From Planctomycetota bacterium (GTDB lineage Bacteria > Planctomycetota > UBA1135 > GCA-002686595): a stretch of DNA of 64,000 bases. The notes under the pieces were generated by a model that did not search any database, was not told the DNA's origin, and saw only the letters and a list, made by a program, of their open reading frames with translations. The stretch is from assembly GCA_002683825.1 (NCBI GenBank), contig NYUD01000090.1, positions 1 through 64,000 on the forward strand, in the 5' to 3' direction. Shown here piece after piece: positions 1 through 8,518 of the stretch (its first letter is position 1; every line of letters begins with the position of its first letter). A program made the position numbers and the translations under genes.

Positions 1-1449
1 CGTGGCCGCTCCGCGCCGGGGAGTGGGTGTCACGCCGCTACCGGTGAGAGCCTGCCAGCCAGTGATGGGTGCATCGAGATCGAAGACGAGGAGTGTGCGC
101 GAGACTCCACCTGCAGCGTTGAGGCCGCCGAAGAGGTAGATCTTGCGAGCGACCGCGCCCGCGCCTGCACCGCGGAGAGCCCCGGGCAGCATCATGGCGT
201 CCACATTGGCCCACAGATCCATCGTGGGATCGTAGGTGGAGGTGAGATCGAAGGTTGCGTTCGAGTTTCCTCCACCCATGGCGTAGATGATGTTGTCGAC
301 CGTGACCGCGGCCATGTCGCTGCGCGCGGGCTGGGGCATGTCGGAGATGACTGCCCACTGCGCCGAGGGCGACTGGCCTCGCGGCGTTTCGGCGTCGTAC
401 TTGAAGCCACCTAGCTGGTGAGTGTCGCCGCTCGTCTTGGAACCGCCGAAAACGTAGAGATTCTCTCGCCCCGTCGTCGTGTCGACCGCCACCGAATAAC
501 CCGCGAGCAGGCGGCTTTCTGTTCCGAGTGGACCCATGGGATCGGGGCCGGGAAGTATGAGGCTCGGAGTGATCCACCTATCGGCGTTCACCTTGACCGT
601 CTTGCCGGTCGACCTGTATCCGCTCGGAGCCGGAGTGCCGCGGGGGCCCAGGATCGAAAAGCCCACGGGAACTTCGCGATGGAGCACGATCGGCGTGGTT
701 CCGCCACCGGTCGGCGGCTGGGGGCCGCCGCTGCCACCGGCGCCGCCACTTCCCGGGAGGACGGTCGCGCTTTGCATCGGCGTTCCCATCGGACCGACCG
801 CACCCCCCCTCATTCCGGTGCGCAGGTTTTGTTCGCCAGCGGAGCCTCCGCCGGACACCCCCGCGAGTCGGGGCAGACCGAGGTCGAACAGTTCGGGTAC
901 GACGGGTACGGCCGTCGGATCGAGGAGCCCCGGCAAGGGCCGACGAGGCAGCTCCACGCGTTGCAGAGTCCCTCCGACGTTGTGGAAGAGCGCGTCTCCC
1001 AGGGGCCCCGCGAGAACGAGATCCACTCGCCCGTCGGAATCGAAGTCCTGCCAGCGCACGCCTTCCGCATAGCCTTGATCCAGGAGTCCGGCCGTTTCGG
1101 TCACGTCCTGGAACAGCTCGCCCCGCAGATTGCGCAGGAGAAGCCCCCGGCCGTTTCTCGGTATCACGAAGAGGTCCGGCCAACCGTCTCCGTCGTAATC
1201 CCCGAAGGCCGCCGAACGGACGTGGTTCAAGATGGGTAGGGCAAAATCCGCCGTCACGTCCTCGAAGCGTCCCTCGCCAACGTTGCGCAGCAGGAGATCC
1301 TCCCCGAGCGGATCGACGGAGTAGAGATCGACGAGTCCGTCGCGGTCGAAGTCACCCCAGGAGAATCTGGCCTGGGGTTCCAAGAGAGAAGGGCTCTGAA
1401 GAGAAAAGAAACCGGCCCACAAGAGGCCACTCATGGTGCAAAGAGACAT
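1..1449 (-). CDS. Secreted FG-GAP/Kelch-repeat protein, C-terminus beyond window edge
   Basis: The reading frame is open from the ATG at 1449 to the left edge, giving 483 codons without a stop. A GGAGGA Shine-Dalgarno sits 9 bases before that ATG; a second in-frame ATG at 1434 is less well placed. The N-terminus looks like a short signal sequence. Residues about 25-130 hold three FG-GAP/VCBS-type calcium loops (GDFDRDGLVD, GDYDGDGWPD, QDFDSDGRVD). A Gly/Pro-rich linker follows, then Kelch blades with ENLYVFGG, NIIYAMGG and KIYLFGG strands. Both repeat types normally form beta-propellers, so a secreted or surface binding protein is likely; the ligand is unknown. It lies downstream of thrS across about 240 bp and probably has its own promoter. 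The fusion of the two propeller types is seen directly, while the function is inferred. Confidence 0.8.
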   Translation of the reverse strand, partial: MSLCTMSGLLWAGFFSLQSPSLLEPQARFSWGDFDRDGLVDLYSVDPLGEDLLLRNVGEGRFEDVTADFALPILNHVRSAAFGDYDGDGWPDLFVIPRNGRGLLLRNLRGELFQDVTETAGLLDQGYAEGVRWQDFDSDGRVDLVLAGPLGDALFHNVGGTLQRVELPRRPLPGLLDPTAVPVVPELFDLGLPRLAGVSGGGSAGEQNLRTGMRGGAVGPMGTPMQSATVLPGSGGAGGSGGPQPPTGGGTTPIVLHREVPVGFSILGPRGTPAPSGYRSTGKTVKVNADRWITPSLILPGPDPMGPLGTESRLLAGYSVAVDTTTGRENLYVFGGSKTSGDTHQLGGFKYDAETPRGQSPSAQWAVISDMPQPARSDMAAVTVDNIIYAMGGGNSNATFDLTSTYDPTMDLWANVDAMMLPGALRGAGAGAVARKIYLFGGLNAAGGVSRTLLVFDLDAPITGWQALTGSGVTPTPRRGAAT

Positions 1450-1491
1450 TTGGAAGCTTCCTCCAATTCCGTAGCGTTGCCGTACCACCCA

Positions 1492-1519
1492 TTGTTACCG
1501 GCCTCTCGTGAGGCCGCAA
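1492..1519 (-). promoter_or_regulatory. Weak candidate promoter with internal hairpin for the FG-GAP/Kelch gene
   Basis: On the minus strand a TTGCGG box (1519-1514) and a TAACAA box (1497-1492) are separated by 16 bases. The spacer contains an inverted repeat, CGGCCTC and GAGGCCG around a 4-base loop (1499-1516), that could be an operator. Matches to the sigma70 consensus are modest, so this is only a candidate. Confidence 0.25.
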
Positions 1520-1686
1520 TCCGGTCCGTGGGACAGGGGGGGTGCAACGCAATCGCTGGGTTCAACGTGAGGGAAGCGAGAACCCCGAGGATGGAGGGTA
1601 GGGATTTCTCTCCAAAATATGGAAAGTCGCCTCGATGGACGTGGTTGTGCGGCGGAAGTTCTTTTTCTCCCCGACCCGGCGCCCCC

Positions 1687-3447
1687 CTAGAGGGACAGGG
1701 CCCGCTCCGCCACTCTCGCCAGGGCCGCGGCCAGAAAGTCGTCCGCCGGGACGGTTCGCTGCTCGGACTCACCCCGCGTGGCCACCGTCACCGTGCGCTC
1801 CGCCACCTCCCGCTCTCCACAGATCAAGAGGTAGGGCACCTTGTCCTTCTTGGCTTGTTTGATCTTCTTGTTCATGTGGGCGGATTGGTCCATGCAGTCG
1901 ACGCGCATTCCCGACCGGCGGAAGAGGCCGGCCAGCTCACGGGCGTAGTCGCCGTGCTCTTCTCGGATCGGGATGAGCGCCACTTGCGTCGGCGCGAGCC
2001 ACAGCGGAAAGCGCCCGGCGAAGTGCTCGATGAGCACGCCACAAAAGCGCTCCAACGAGCCGTAGATGGCGCGGTGCACCATGATCGGACGCTTTTGCTG
2101 TCCGTCCCTGTCGGTGTAGTTGAGATCGAAGCGTTCGGGCAGGTTGAAGTCGCACTGGATGGTCGAAACCTGCCACTCGCGCCCCAGCGCATCCTTCAAC
2201 TTGAAATCGATCTTCGGACCGTAGAAAGCCCCCCCGCCGGGGTCGGGCTCGAGTGCCAAGCCCGCGCACTCGGCGCCCTTTGACAGGGCCTTCATGGCGC
2301 TCTCCCAGCTCTCTTCCGAACCGATGAACTTCTCTTCGGGTCGCGACGCGAGGTAGGCCGTGAACTGGAAACCGAAGGCCGAAACGATCGTCTTCACGAG
2401 CTCGATCACGCCGGCGATCTCGTCCGCCAGCTGATCGGGGGTACAGAAGACATGCGCATCGTCCTGCGTGAAGCCGCGCACACGCATCATCCCGTGCACG
2501 ACGCCGGAGCGTTCGTGACGATACACGGTCCCGAGTTCGGCCCAGCGCAACGGTAGCTCGCGATAGCTCCGCCCGCGGTTCTTGTAGATGAGGATATGCC
2601 CCGGACAGTTCATCGGCTTGACCCGGTACGGGATCTCCTCGATGGCCATCGGCGCATACATCATGTCGGCGTAGTTATCCAGGTGCCCCGAGATCGCGAA
2701 CAGATCCTCGCGCGAGACGTGCGGCGTGTAGACGGGCTCGTAGCCGCCTTTTTCATGTTCCTCCCACCAGAATTTCTCCATCTCGCGCCGCACCGTCCCC
2801 AGCCTGGGGTGCCAGAACACGAACCCCGCGCCGGCTTCGGCGTGCAGGCTGAAGAGATCGAGGTCGGTGCCCAGCCGGCGGTGGTCCTGTTCCTTGACTT
2901 TCTCGAGCCAGGCCAGGTGGGCTTCCAGCTCTTCCTTGATCCAGAAAGCGGTGCCGTAGATGCGCTGCAGCATCGGGCGCCCTTCATCGCCGCGCCAGTA
3001 GGCACCGGCGACGGTCTGCAGCTTGAAGTGATAGCTGCGATCCAACCGATCGATGTGCGGCCCCTCACAAAGATCCTCCCAGTCGCCGTGGGTGTAGAAG
3101 GTGATCCTCTCGTCCGCGGGAATCTCGTCGACCGCTTCGACCTTGAAATCCTGGCCCCGCCGGGCCAGGCGATCCTTGGCCTGGTCGCGCGTGTATTCGG
3201 CGCACACGAGCTCGGGCGAGCGCTTGGCGATCTTGCGCATCTCCTTTTCGATGCGCTTGAGATCCTTGGCTTCCAGCGGATCGGACAGCTGAAAGTCATA
3301 GTAGAACCCGTGCTCGATCGAGGGCCCGAAACCGAACTTCACCTCGGGAAAGAGGCTCTGAACGGCCGAAGCCATGAGGTGGGACACCGAGTGCCTCAGC
3401 GTCGAAAGGGGGTACGGCCCGTCACCTCGGGGGGATTGGGAAGCCAT
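1687..3447 (-). CDS. thrS: Threonyl-tRNA synthetase lacking the N-terminal TGS domain
   Basis: This is a class II synthetase that charges tRNA-Thr with threonine in the cytoplasm. The ATG at 3447 has a GGAG 8 bases upstream and gives 586 residues, against roughly 640 for the E. coli enzyme. The protein opens directly in the N2 editing domain, with the HSVSH motif and the CEGPH motif that form the usual editing site. The catalytic core follows, with the zinc-ligand region MNCPGH, motif 2 YRHERSG, and motif 3 in the segment ERFCGVLIEHFAG. The C-terminal anticodon-binding domain begins near FPLWLAPTQVALIPI. The missing part is the TGS/N1 domain, and the upstream in-frame sequence does not resemble one. 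The gene is preceded by a long leader region and a candidate promoter. No T-box antiterminator motif was seen. Confidence 0.95.
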   Translation of the reverse strand: MASQSPRGDGPYPLSTLRHSVSHLMASAVQSLFPEVKFGFGPSIEHGFYYDFQLSDPLEAKDLKRIEKEMRKIAKRSPELVCAEYTRDQAKDRLARRGQDFKVEAVDEIPADERITFYTHGDWEDLCEGPHIDRLDRSYHFKLQTVAGAYWRGDEGRPMLQRIYGTAFWIKEELEAHLAWLEKVKEQDHRRLGTDLDLFSLHAEAGAGFVFWHPRLGTVRREMEKFWWEEHEKGGYEPVYTPHVSREDLFAISGHLDNYADMMYAPMAIEEIPYRVKPMNCPGHILIYKNRGRSYRELPLRWAELGTVYRHERSGVVHGMMRVRGFTQDDAHVFCTPDQLADEIAGVIELVKTIVSAFGFQFTAYLASRPEEKFIGSEESWESAMKALSKGAECAGLALEPDPGGGAFYGPKIDFKLKDALGREWQVSTIQCDFNLPERFDLNYTDRDGQQKRPIMVHRAIYGSLERFCGVLIEHFAGRFPLWLAPTQVALIPIREEHGDYARELAGLFRRSGMRVDCMDQSAHMNKKIKQAKKDKVPYLLICGEREVAERTVTVATRGESEQRTVPADDFLAAALARVAERALSL

Positions 3448-3541
3448 CAGCAGCACTCCACGGGGAATGGCCAACCCACCCAGGCCGACCTGACCTGCGC
3501 GGCTCTCCGCCGTCCCCGCCGCGACGGGCGATGAGCGCAGC

Positions 3542-3570
3542 AGGATATGGATCGGGGGATGAGGTGTCAG
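3542..3570 (-). promoter_or_regulatory. Candidate sigma70-type promoter for thrS
   Basis: On the minus strand CTGACA (3570-3565) and TATCCT (3547-3542) are separated by 17 bases, a near-consensus -35/-10 pair. Transcription would start near 3535, leaving a leader of about 88 bases before the thrS ATG. Support is sequence match and position only. Confidence 0.45.
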
Positions 3571-4137
3571 GACAAATTCCACCCCGATTCACCTTCCCGA
3601 AGATCGTCGCTGCGGTACCGCACGCCTGGCAATCCCCCTGCGACCGTGCGCGCGAAGCCCGACCTCGTGATCGGAGTCCTCGGCGCTGCCCCTGCTCTTG
3701 CGGCGAGCTTCGCCGCATCCGCTTCGTTCGGCTCCCCGACCGAAGAAAAAGGCTACCGGGACCCCCGACCAGCTCGCTCCGCAGAGAAGGATCGTGGGGG
3801 GACGATCCGAAGGTGGGGGAAGGTGGGGAAGGTGCTCTGCGAGTGTCTCGCAGGGGTCCCGGCTGCCACTGTCCTCCGCTATCGGCCCCGTTCTCGAATC
3901 GCCCAAGCGTTTTCTGGAACTCCACTTCCAGATTCTCCCCGATGGCGGTCTCGGCCCAAAGACGGGGGTTTTTTTTGCGACGCTCCGCCCCGAGCCCGGT
4001 CCTCGTAAGGGCTCGGCCCGGACCTCCGCCCCTCTCCCCCATCCCTGAGAACCCTCGCAGGGGGCACCGGCGCTTCCTCTCGCCGGTCGCGGGAGTTGCA
4101 AACCTCCGCGGCCGGCGGGACTTTCTCCCCCGTAGGC
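3571..4137. other. Gene-poor stretch upstream of thrS, no coding gene supported
   Basis: About 570 bp between the candidate thrS promoter and the stop of the Rieske gene. Open frames exist on both strands, but their translations are Arg/Pro/Ser-rich and match no family. Visible structure is an 8-bp inverted repeat (CCGAGCCC/GGGCTCGG, 3990-4016, 11-base loop) that could end the Rieske transcript without a U-tract, a run of eight T at 3969-3976, and a short GGTGGGGAA tandem repetition near 3813-3832. No tRNA or riboswitch was recognised. Confidence 0.5.
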
Positions 4138-5886
4138 CTACTGGGAGAGTTTCCTGGGCATGATGCCCTCGGCGACCCATCGAATCGAGGTCCCTACGGC
4201 CTCATGGACGCGGCGCTCGACGATGGGAGAAGCCAGGAAACGGACCGTGGCCAGCAGCGGCCACGCTCGATCCGGGTGCCCCGCGAGGGCCGCGGTCTCC
4301 TCGAAGGCAGCCACCGAGGTCTTGATCGCGTGGGCGACCACGATCGGAAGCACGAGGGGAGCCGCGAGACAGAGCTCCTCGACGCCACGCTGAAGCTCGC
4401 TCAAGCCGGCTTCATCGTCCACGAGAGCGGCGGTGCCTGCGACGGCGCTCTCGCAATCCCGCCGGGCGATGGCCGCGAGGATTTCCTGCGGTTTCGAGGG
4501 GCGAGCAACCACGGCCGTGCGCTCCCCGGCCTCCAGGTCCATGGCGCGTGCGGAATGAAGGAACATCACCGCCTGGAAGAGCAAGCGCAAGACATCCGGT
4601 GAATCGAAGCGCAGGGTCGCGTTGCGCACGGCGCTTGAAAAGGTGAGGCGGTGGGAGATCCACACCCAGTTTTCCGCCACCAGCGGATCGGAATCCAGGC
4701 GCGTGTCGAAACGATAGAAACGCCTCCCCGCAGCACCGACGAGCGCCTTGGCGATCGTGGTGGGGTCGACCCCGTCACGGATGGCCCTCCAGACGGATTC
4801 GAAGGCCTCCTCTGTGCTAGCGTCGAGCACCGCATCTCGGACCGTCTCAGGATCGAACCCGGCCGAGTCGTTTCTGCGTCTGTAGGCTTGCGGCAGTTCG
4901 TCCTCGATCTCGCCCAATCGTCGAGCGTATCCTGACATGTAGGGCAGCGTGTCCTCGCGCGTTCCCAGAACGATGCGGTACAAAAGCCCCGCATAGATGT
5001 CTCGCGCATACCTGTCAGGAACTCGATCGAGCAGTTCCTGGGCCTTCGTCATGTATATGAGCTGATGGCCGAAATTGAGGAAGTGATCGGAGAGGACGGC
5101 GTAGAGCCAGCCCTCGATCGTCGCCCGGTCGACCGCTGCATCGAAGGCCCCCAGAAGCAAGGCCTGACTGAGCTCGACCTCTTCTGCTTCCACTGCGGCA
5201 CGCAGTGCATCTGCGGTCGTCTCGCCTGCGTAGGGAATGGGGGCGGGCAGCTCGCGTACTGCTAGCCTGCGGTTCGAGTCCCCGCAGATATCGATCGCCG
5301 GAGCGATCGCGTACATCGCGTCCACTCCCGGTCTGCGCTCCAAAAAGCGGGCGCAATCCGCGGCGACGGGCAGGGTGTGCGTCGTACCGTATTCCGCGTG
5401 AAGTGCATCGTAGACGGCGATGTCCGCCAGCAGGATGTAGGGATCGTAGCCACCTTGCAGAAGACGCACGCCGTCGCGCAGGGCGCGACCGTTGTCATGG
5501 TGGTAGAGCCCCTGGTCAAAGCTGTCCTTCCAGGCCCCGAAGAACTCCCTCGGATCCGGTTCCGTGAGATCCACCTCAACTTGACCTGCGTGCACGCGCA
5601 CCGGATAGGTGCGAACACCCTCCCCACCGAGGGTGCAGCGGCCATCACCCACGTCGAACTTCCAGTTGTGCCAGACGCACGTGACCGCACGGCCCTTCAG
5701 CGTCCCCTGGGCCAGGGGATAGCCCTCGTGGGGACAGCGATTGTCGAGCGCGAACACCTCACCCTCGCTCGTGCACCCGAGCGCCAGCTGGCAACCGTCG
5801 CGCTTGATGGTCCGCATCGTTCCGGGGGCCAGCTTTTCCAGCGGCAACGCGATCTGCCAGGCGGCCTCGGTCGTCTTCTTCGCCAT
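4138..5886 (-). CDS. Rieske [2Fe-2S] domain fused to a large helical domain
   Basis: A 582-residue protein. Residues about 10-105 are a Rieske ferredoxin-like domain with all four cluster ligands: C51-P-H53 and C70-x-x-H73 within CPHEG and CVWHNWKF. The remaining roughly 470 residues are predicted mainly helical, with several His-bearing segments such as DHFLNFGHQLIYM and QAVMFLHSARAMDL. I do not recognise this domain with confidence; it loosely recalls questin-oxidase-like proteins. No signal peptide is visible, so it is probably cytoplasmic. The architecture suggests a redox enzyme in which the cluster feeds electrons to the C-terminal domain. The gene lies 73 bp downstream of murB, where ddl, ftsQ, ftsA and ftsZ often stand in other bacteria. 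Nothing ties it functionally to cell-wall synthesis. The substrate is unknown. Confidence 0.8.
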   Translation of the reverse strand: MAKKTTEAAWQIALPLEKLAPGTMRTIKRDGCQLALGCTSEGEVFALDNRCPHEGYPLAQGTLKGRAVTCVWHNWKFDVGDGRCTLGGEGVRTYPVRVHAGQVEVDLTEPDPREFFGAWKDSFDQGLYHHDNGRALRDGVRLLQGGYDPYILLADIAVYDALHAEYGTTHTLPVAADCARFLERRPGVDAMYAIAPAIDICGDSNRRLAVRELPAPIPYAGETTADALRAAVEAEEVELSQALLLGAFDAAVDRATIEGWLYAVLSDHFLNFGHQLIYMTKAQELLDRVPDRYARDIYAGLLYRIVLGTREDTLPYMSGYARRLGEIEDELPQAYRRRNDSAGFDPETVRDAVLDASTEEAFESVWRAIRDGVDPTTIAKALVGAAGRRFYRFDTRLDSDPLVAENWVWISHRLTFSSAVRNATLRFDSPDVLRLLFQAVMFLHSARAMDLEAGERTAVVARPSKPQEILAAIARRDCESAVAGTAALVDDEAGLSELQRGVEELCLAAPLVLPIVVAHAIKTSVAAFEETAALAGHPDRAWPLLATVRFLASPIVERRVHEAVGTSIRWVAEGIMPRKLSQ

Positions 5887-5959
5887 TTCGAAATCCCGGG
5901 TCTCCGTTTCACAGGAGAGCGTAGCAGAGGCGTGGTTATTTTCAGCTGCGTCTATCGCA

Positions 5960-6967
5960 TCAGCGCCAGATCTTGACTTCGGTTTCGAGTTCGATGCCCG
6001 TCTTGTCCGCCACGAGTTCGCGCAGACACTCGATCAAGCGCAGGACGTCTATCGTGCGGGCGGAGCCGGTGTTCACGATGAAGTTGGCGTGCTTGTGGCT
6101 CACGCGGGCCCCGCCTTCTTTCAGTCCCTTGCCGCCGCACTCCTCGATCAAGGCTCCGGCACTCTTGCCCCCGCTCCGGCCGGGATCGGGATTCTTGAAG
6201 ATGCAACCCGACGAACGCTCGGTCAGCGGTTGCGCCGCGCTCTTCGCCGCAAGTCGCTCGCGCACCACCGCTTCGACCGCCGCGCGGGAGGTGGGTTCGA
6301 AACGCAGCACCGCCCCCAACGCGATCGCGCCGCGGAGATTGCCGTTTCTGTAGGTCGGGTGGCAGGCATCGCGCTGGAGGTGGCGCACGTCCCCCTCGGG
6401 CGTGAGGATGCGGACGCTTTCGACCACGTCCCAGGTGTCGCCGAAGCGACCTCCGGCGTTCATGGCCAGTCCGCCCCCGAGGTGTCCCGGCACACCGACC
6501 AGCCCCTCGAAGCCACTCCAGCCGAGGAGCCGCGTGGCCCGCACCAACCCCGGCAAACCGACGCCCGCCCAGGCGACCAGGCGCGGGTCCTCCTGGCGCT
6601 CCGGCTCCAGCATCGGATCGGGCCTGCACAGAAGGTGCGGGAGCAACGGGCTCAGCGCGTCCTCTTCACTGGCCGTGGGGTCGACGCTGGAGTCCGCAGG
6701 GCGAAACAAGCGCGACATCCGTGCTGTCGTGATGAACACCCCCGAGAGGACGCCGTCGGCGATCAACAGGTTGGCGCCCCCTCCCAGGATACGCGGTTCG
6801 AAGCCACGCTCGCGGGCCGCGAGGACGGCTTCGACGAATTGATCGGGGTGGTTCGGTTCCAGAAGCCACTGTGCCACTCCCCCCAAACGCGCCGTGGTAT
6901 GGGCGGAGAGATCCGCATCAGGCAACGCCGGACACGGCCATTGGAAACCCTTCTTGGACTCGGCCAC
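5960..6967 (-). CDS. murB: UDP-N-acetylenolpyruvoylglucosamine reductase
   Basis: MurB is a cytoplasmic FAD enzyme that uses NADPH to reduce UDP-GlcNAc-enolpyruvate to UDP-MurNAc. The 335-residue sequence shows the FAD-binding LGGGANLL segment, the GVPGHLGGGLAMNAGG segment, a YRNGNL motif and the C-terminal HKHANF segment. At the position of the catalytic serine in the usual GS-x-FKNP motif the sequence reads SGCIFKNP, so cysteine replaces serine. The start is GTG at 6967, seven bases after the end of murC, with AGAGG just upstream. It is the last recognisable cell-wall gene of the dcw operon. Confidence 0.93.
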   Translation of the reverse strand: MAESKKGFQWPCPALPDADLSAHTTARLGGVAQWLLEPNHPDQFVEAVLAARERGFEPRILGGGANLLIADGVLSGVFITTARMSRLFRPADSSVDPTASEEDALSPLLPHLLCRPDPMLEPERQEDPRLVAWAGVGLPGLVRATRLLGWSGFEGLVGVPGHLGGGLAMNAGGRFGDTWDVVESVRILTPEGDVRHLQRDACHPTYRNGNLRGAIALGAVLRFEPTSRAAVEAVVRERLAAKSAAQPLTERSSGCIFKNPDPGRSGGKSAGALIEECGGKGLKEGGARVSHKHANFIVNTGSARTIDVLRLIECLRELVADKTGIELETEVKIWR

Positions 6968-6973
6968 GGGCCT

Positions 6974-8437
6974 CTAGCGGAAGGGCACGCCCCCCGAGGC
7001 ACGCCGGGCGACCTGGTCGCAGAGCTCTTCGCGAGCCTCCTCGATGTCTCCGGCGCCGAACACCAGGACCGCTGCACGTCGCGGCAGGCCGTCGACCAGG
7101 TGCGGCACCGATTCCTGCACCGATCCACCGTACGAGGCGTCGACGCCACGCAGCTTGAGCGCCGTAACGAGCTCGGGAGAGCCGGCGAAGCACTCGCCGT
7201 CGATATGCGAGCGGGCTCCGTAGACATCCGCCACGACCACGCGCGCGGCGCCCCGCAGGCTCTCGGCAAAGTCCTCGAGGAAGCGCGCCGTGCGACTGTG
7301 TTGGTGGGGCTGAAAGAACACGTGAACCGGTACGCCTGGGAACGAGCGCAAGCCCGCTTCGAGAGTGACTCGCACCTCCGTCGGATGGTGCGCGTAGTCG
7401 TGCACCAGATCGACCCCGTCGACCCTGCCCCAGGACTCGAAGCGCCGGGCCACTCCGCGGAAGCGTTCGATGCCGACCGCCGCTCCCTCCAGCAGATCCC
7501 TCGGATCGACTTGCGAACGCCGTGCCTGACTTCCGATCGCAAGCGCCATGGCCAGGGCTGCGTTCCCGGCATTGAAGTGCCCCGGCATGCTGAGCTGCAC
7601 CGGGCGCGTCGCCCAACCCGGACCGACCAGGCGCATACGAAACGCTCCCCGGGTTTCGCCCACGAGCTGCACATCGATCTCGCGCCCCAGGCGCCAGCAC
7701 TCCGCGTGGGCCGCGTGTTCGACCTCCTCGGGGACATCTCGCCCGAGGCAGATCAGCCCATCGGAAGAGACGCGGGTGACGAAGTTCGCAAACGCGGCGC
7801 GGATCGATGCCGCATCGCCGTAGTAGTCGAGGTGATCCTCTTCGACGTTCGTCACGATCGCGCCAAAGGGCGAGAGCCGCAGGAACGTTCGATCGTATTC
7901 GCAAGCTTCGACGCAAAAGAAACCGCCCTCGCTACCGGGCAGGGCATTGGTGCGCAGGCGCTGGTCGATCCCGCCGATCAACGCACCGGCCACCGGTGCG
8001 GGCAACGCCTCGCCGATCCCGTCGAGCACATGCCACAACATCCACGAACTAATCGTCTTGCCATGGGTTCCGGCGACGGCAAGGGTCGCGCCGGGTGGAG
8101 CGACCCGGGCGAGCGCATCGCCGTACTTCAAAACCGGAAGGCCCCGGTCACGGGCCGCAAGGACCTGCGGGTCTACCTCGGGGACGGCTACGGAGCGCAC
8201 GACGAGCTGGGCGTCGGGCGGCAGATATTCGGCCCGTGATTCACCGAGGGTGAGCGAGAGGCCGAGTTCTTCCAGCGCTCGGAAGATGGCGGACGTCGCA
8301 CGGTCGTGACCACTCACACGGATACCGCGCGTCGCCAGGACGCGCGCGAGACCGGACACCCCCGCTCCGCCGACTCCGAGAAAATGAACGCAATCGGGGA
8401 AGCTGCCGCCCCCGACGTCTCTCATTGGGTTGTGCAT
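6974..8437 (-). CDS. murC: UDP-N-acetylmuramate--L-alanine ligase
   Basis: MurC adds L-alanine to UDP-MurNAc using ATP in the cytoplasm, the first step of stem-peptide assembly. The sequence has the N-terminal HFLGVGGAG nucleotide-binding motif, the ATP P-loop AGTHGKT, the EACEYDRTFL and NVEEDHLDYY motifs of Mur ligases, and the DYAHHPTEV motif of the C-terminal domain. Starting at the ATG at 8437 gives 487 residues and leaves 17 residues before the first motif, as is usual. An in-frame TTG at 8473 and an ATG at 8425 are alternatives, and none has a strong ribosome site. About 80 bp separate it from murG, and only six bases from murB. murD, normally nearby, is not in the window. Confidence 0.93.
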   Translation of the reverse strand: MHNPMRDVGGGSFPDCVHFLGVGGAGVSGLARVLATRGIRVSGHDRATSAIFRALEELGLSLTLGESRAEYLPPDAQLVVRSVAVPEVDPQVLAARDRGLPVLKYGDALARVAPPGATLAVAGTHGKTISSWMLWHVLDGIGEALPAPVAGALIGGIDQRLRTNALPGSEGGFFCVEACEYDRTFLRLSPFGAIVTNVEEDHLDYYGDAASIRAAFANFVTRVSSDGLICLGRDVPEEVEHAAHAECWRLGREIDVQLVGETRGAFRMRLVGPGWATRPVQLSMPGHFNAGNAALAMALAIGSQARRSQVDPRDLLEGAAVGIERFRGVARRFESWGRVDGVDLVHDYAHHPTEVRVTLEAGLRSFPGVPVHVFFQPHQHSRTARFLEDFAESLRGAARVVVADVYGARSHIDGECFAGSPELVTALKLRGVDASYGGSVQESVPHLVDGLPRRAAVLVFGAGDIEEAREELCDQVARRASGGVPFR

Positions 8438-8518
8438 GAAGGCCCATTCGAAGCATTGGGAACCCAGGTTCAAGGGGGAACCCGCCAGGACTTCCTGCGA
8501 CCTGCGCCCATCCCGATC

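Noticed and set aside
3448..4137. A possible T-box or small gene upstream of thrS.
   Set aside because: No T-box antiterminator core, specifier stem or convincing ORF was found; only short repeats and a weak hairpin are present.
5741..8239. An 832-codon plus-strand open frame opposite murB and murC.
   Set aside because: The minus strand encodes clear MurB, MurC and Rieske proteins across the same bases; long antisense frames are expected at this GC content and its translation matches no family.
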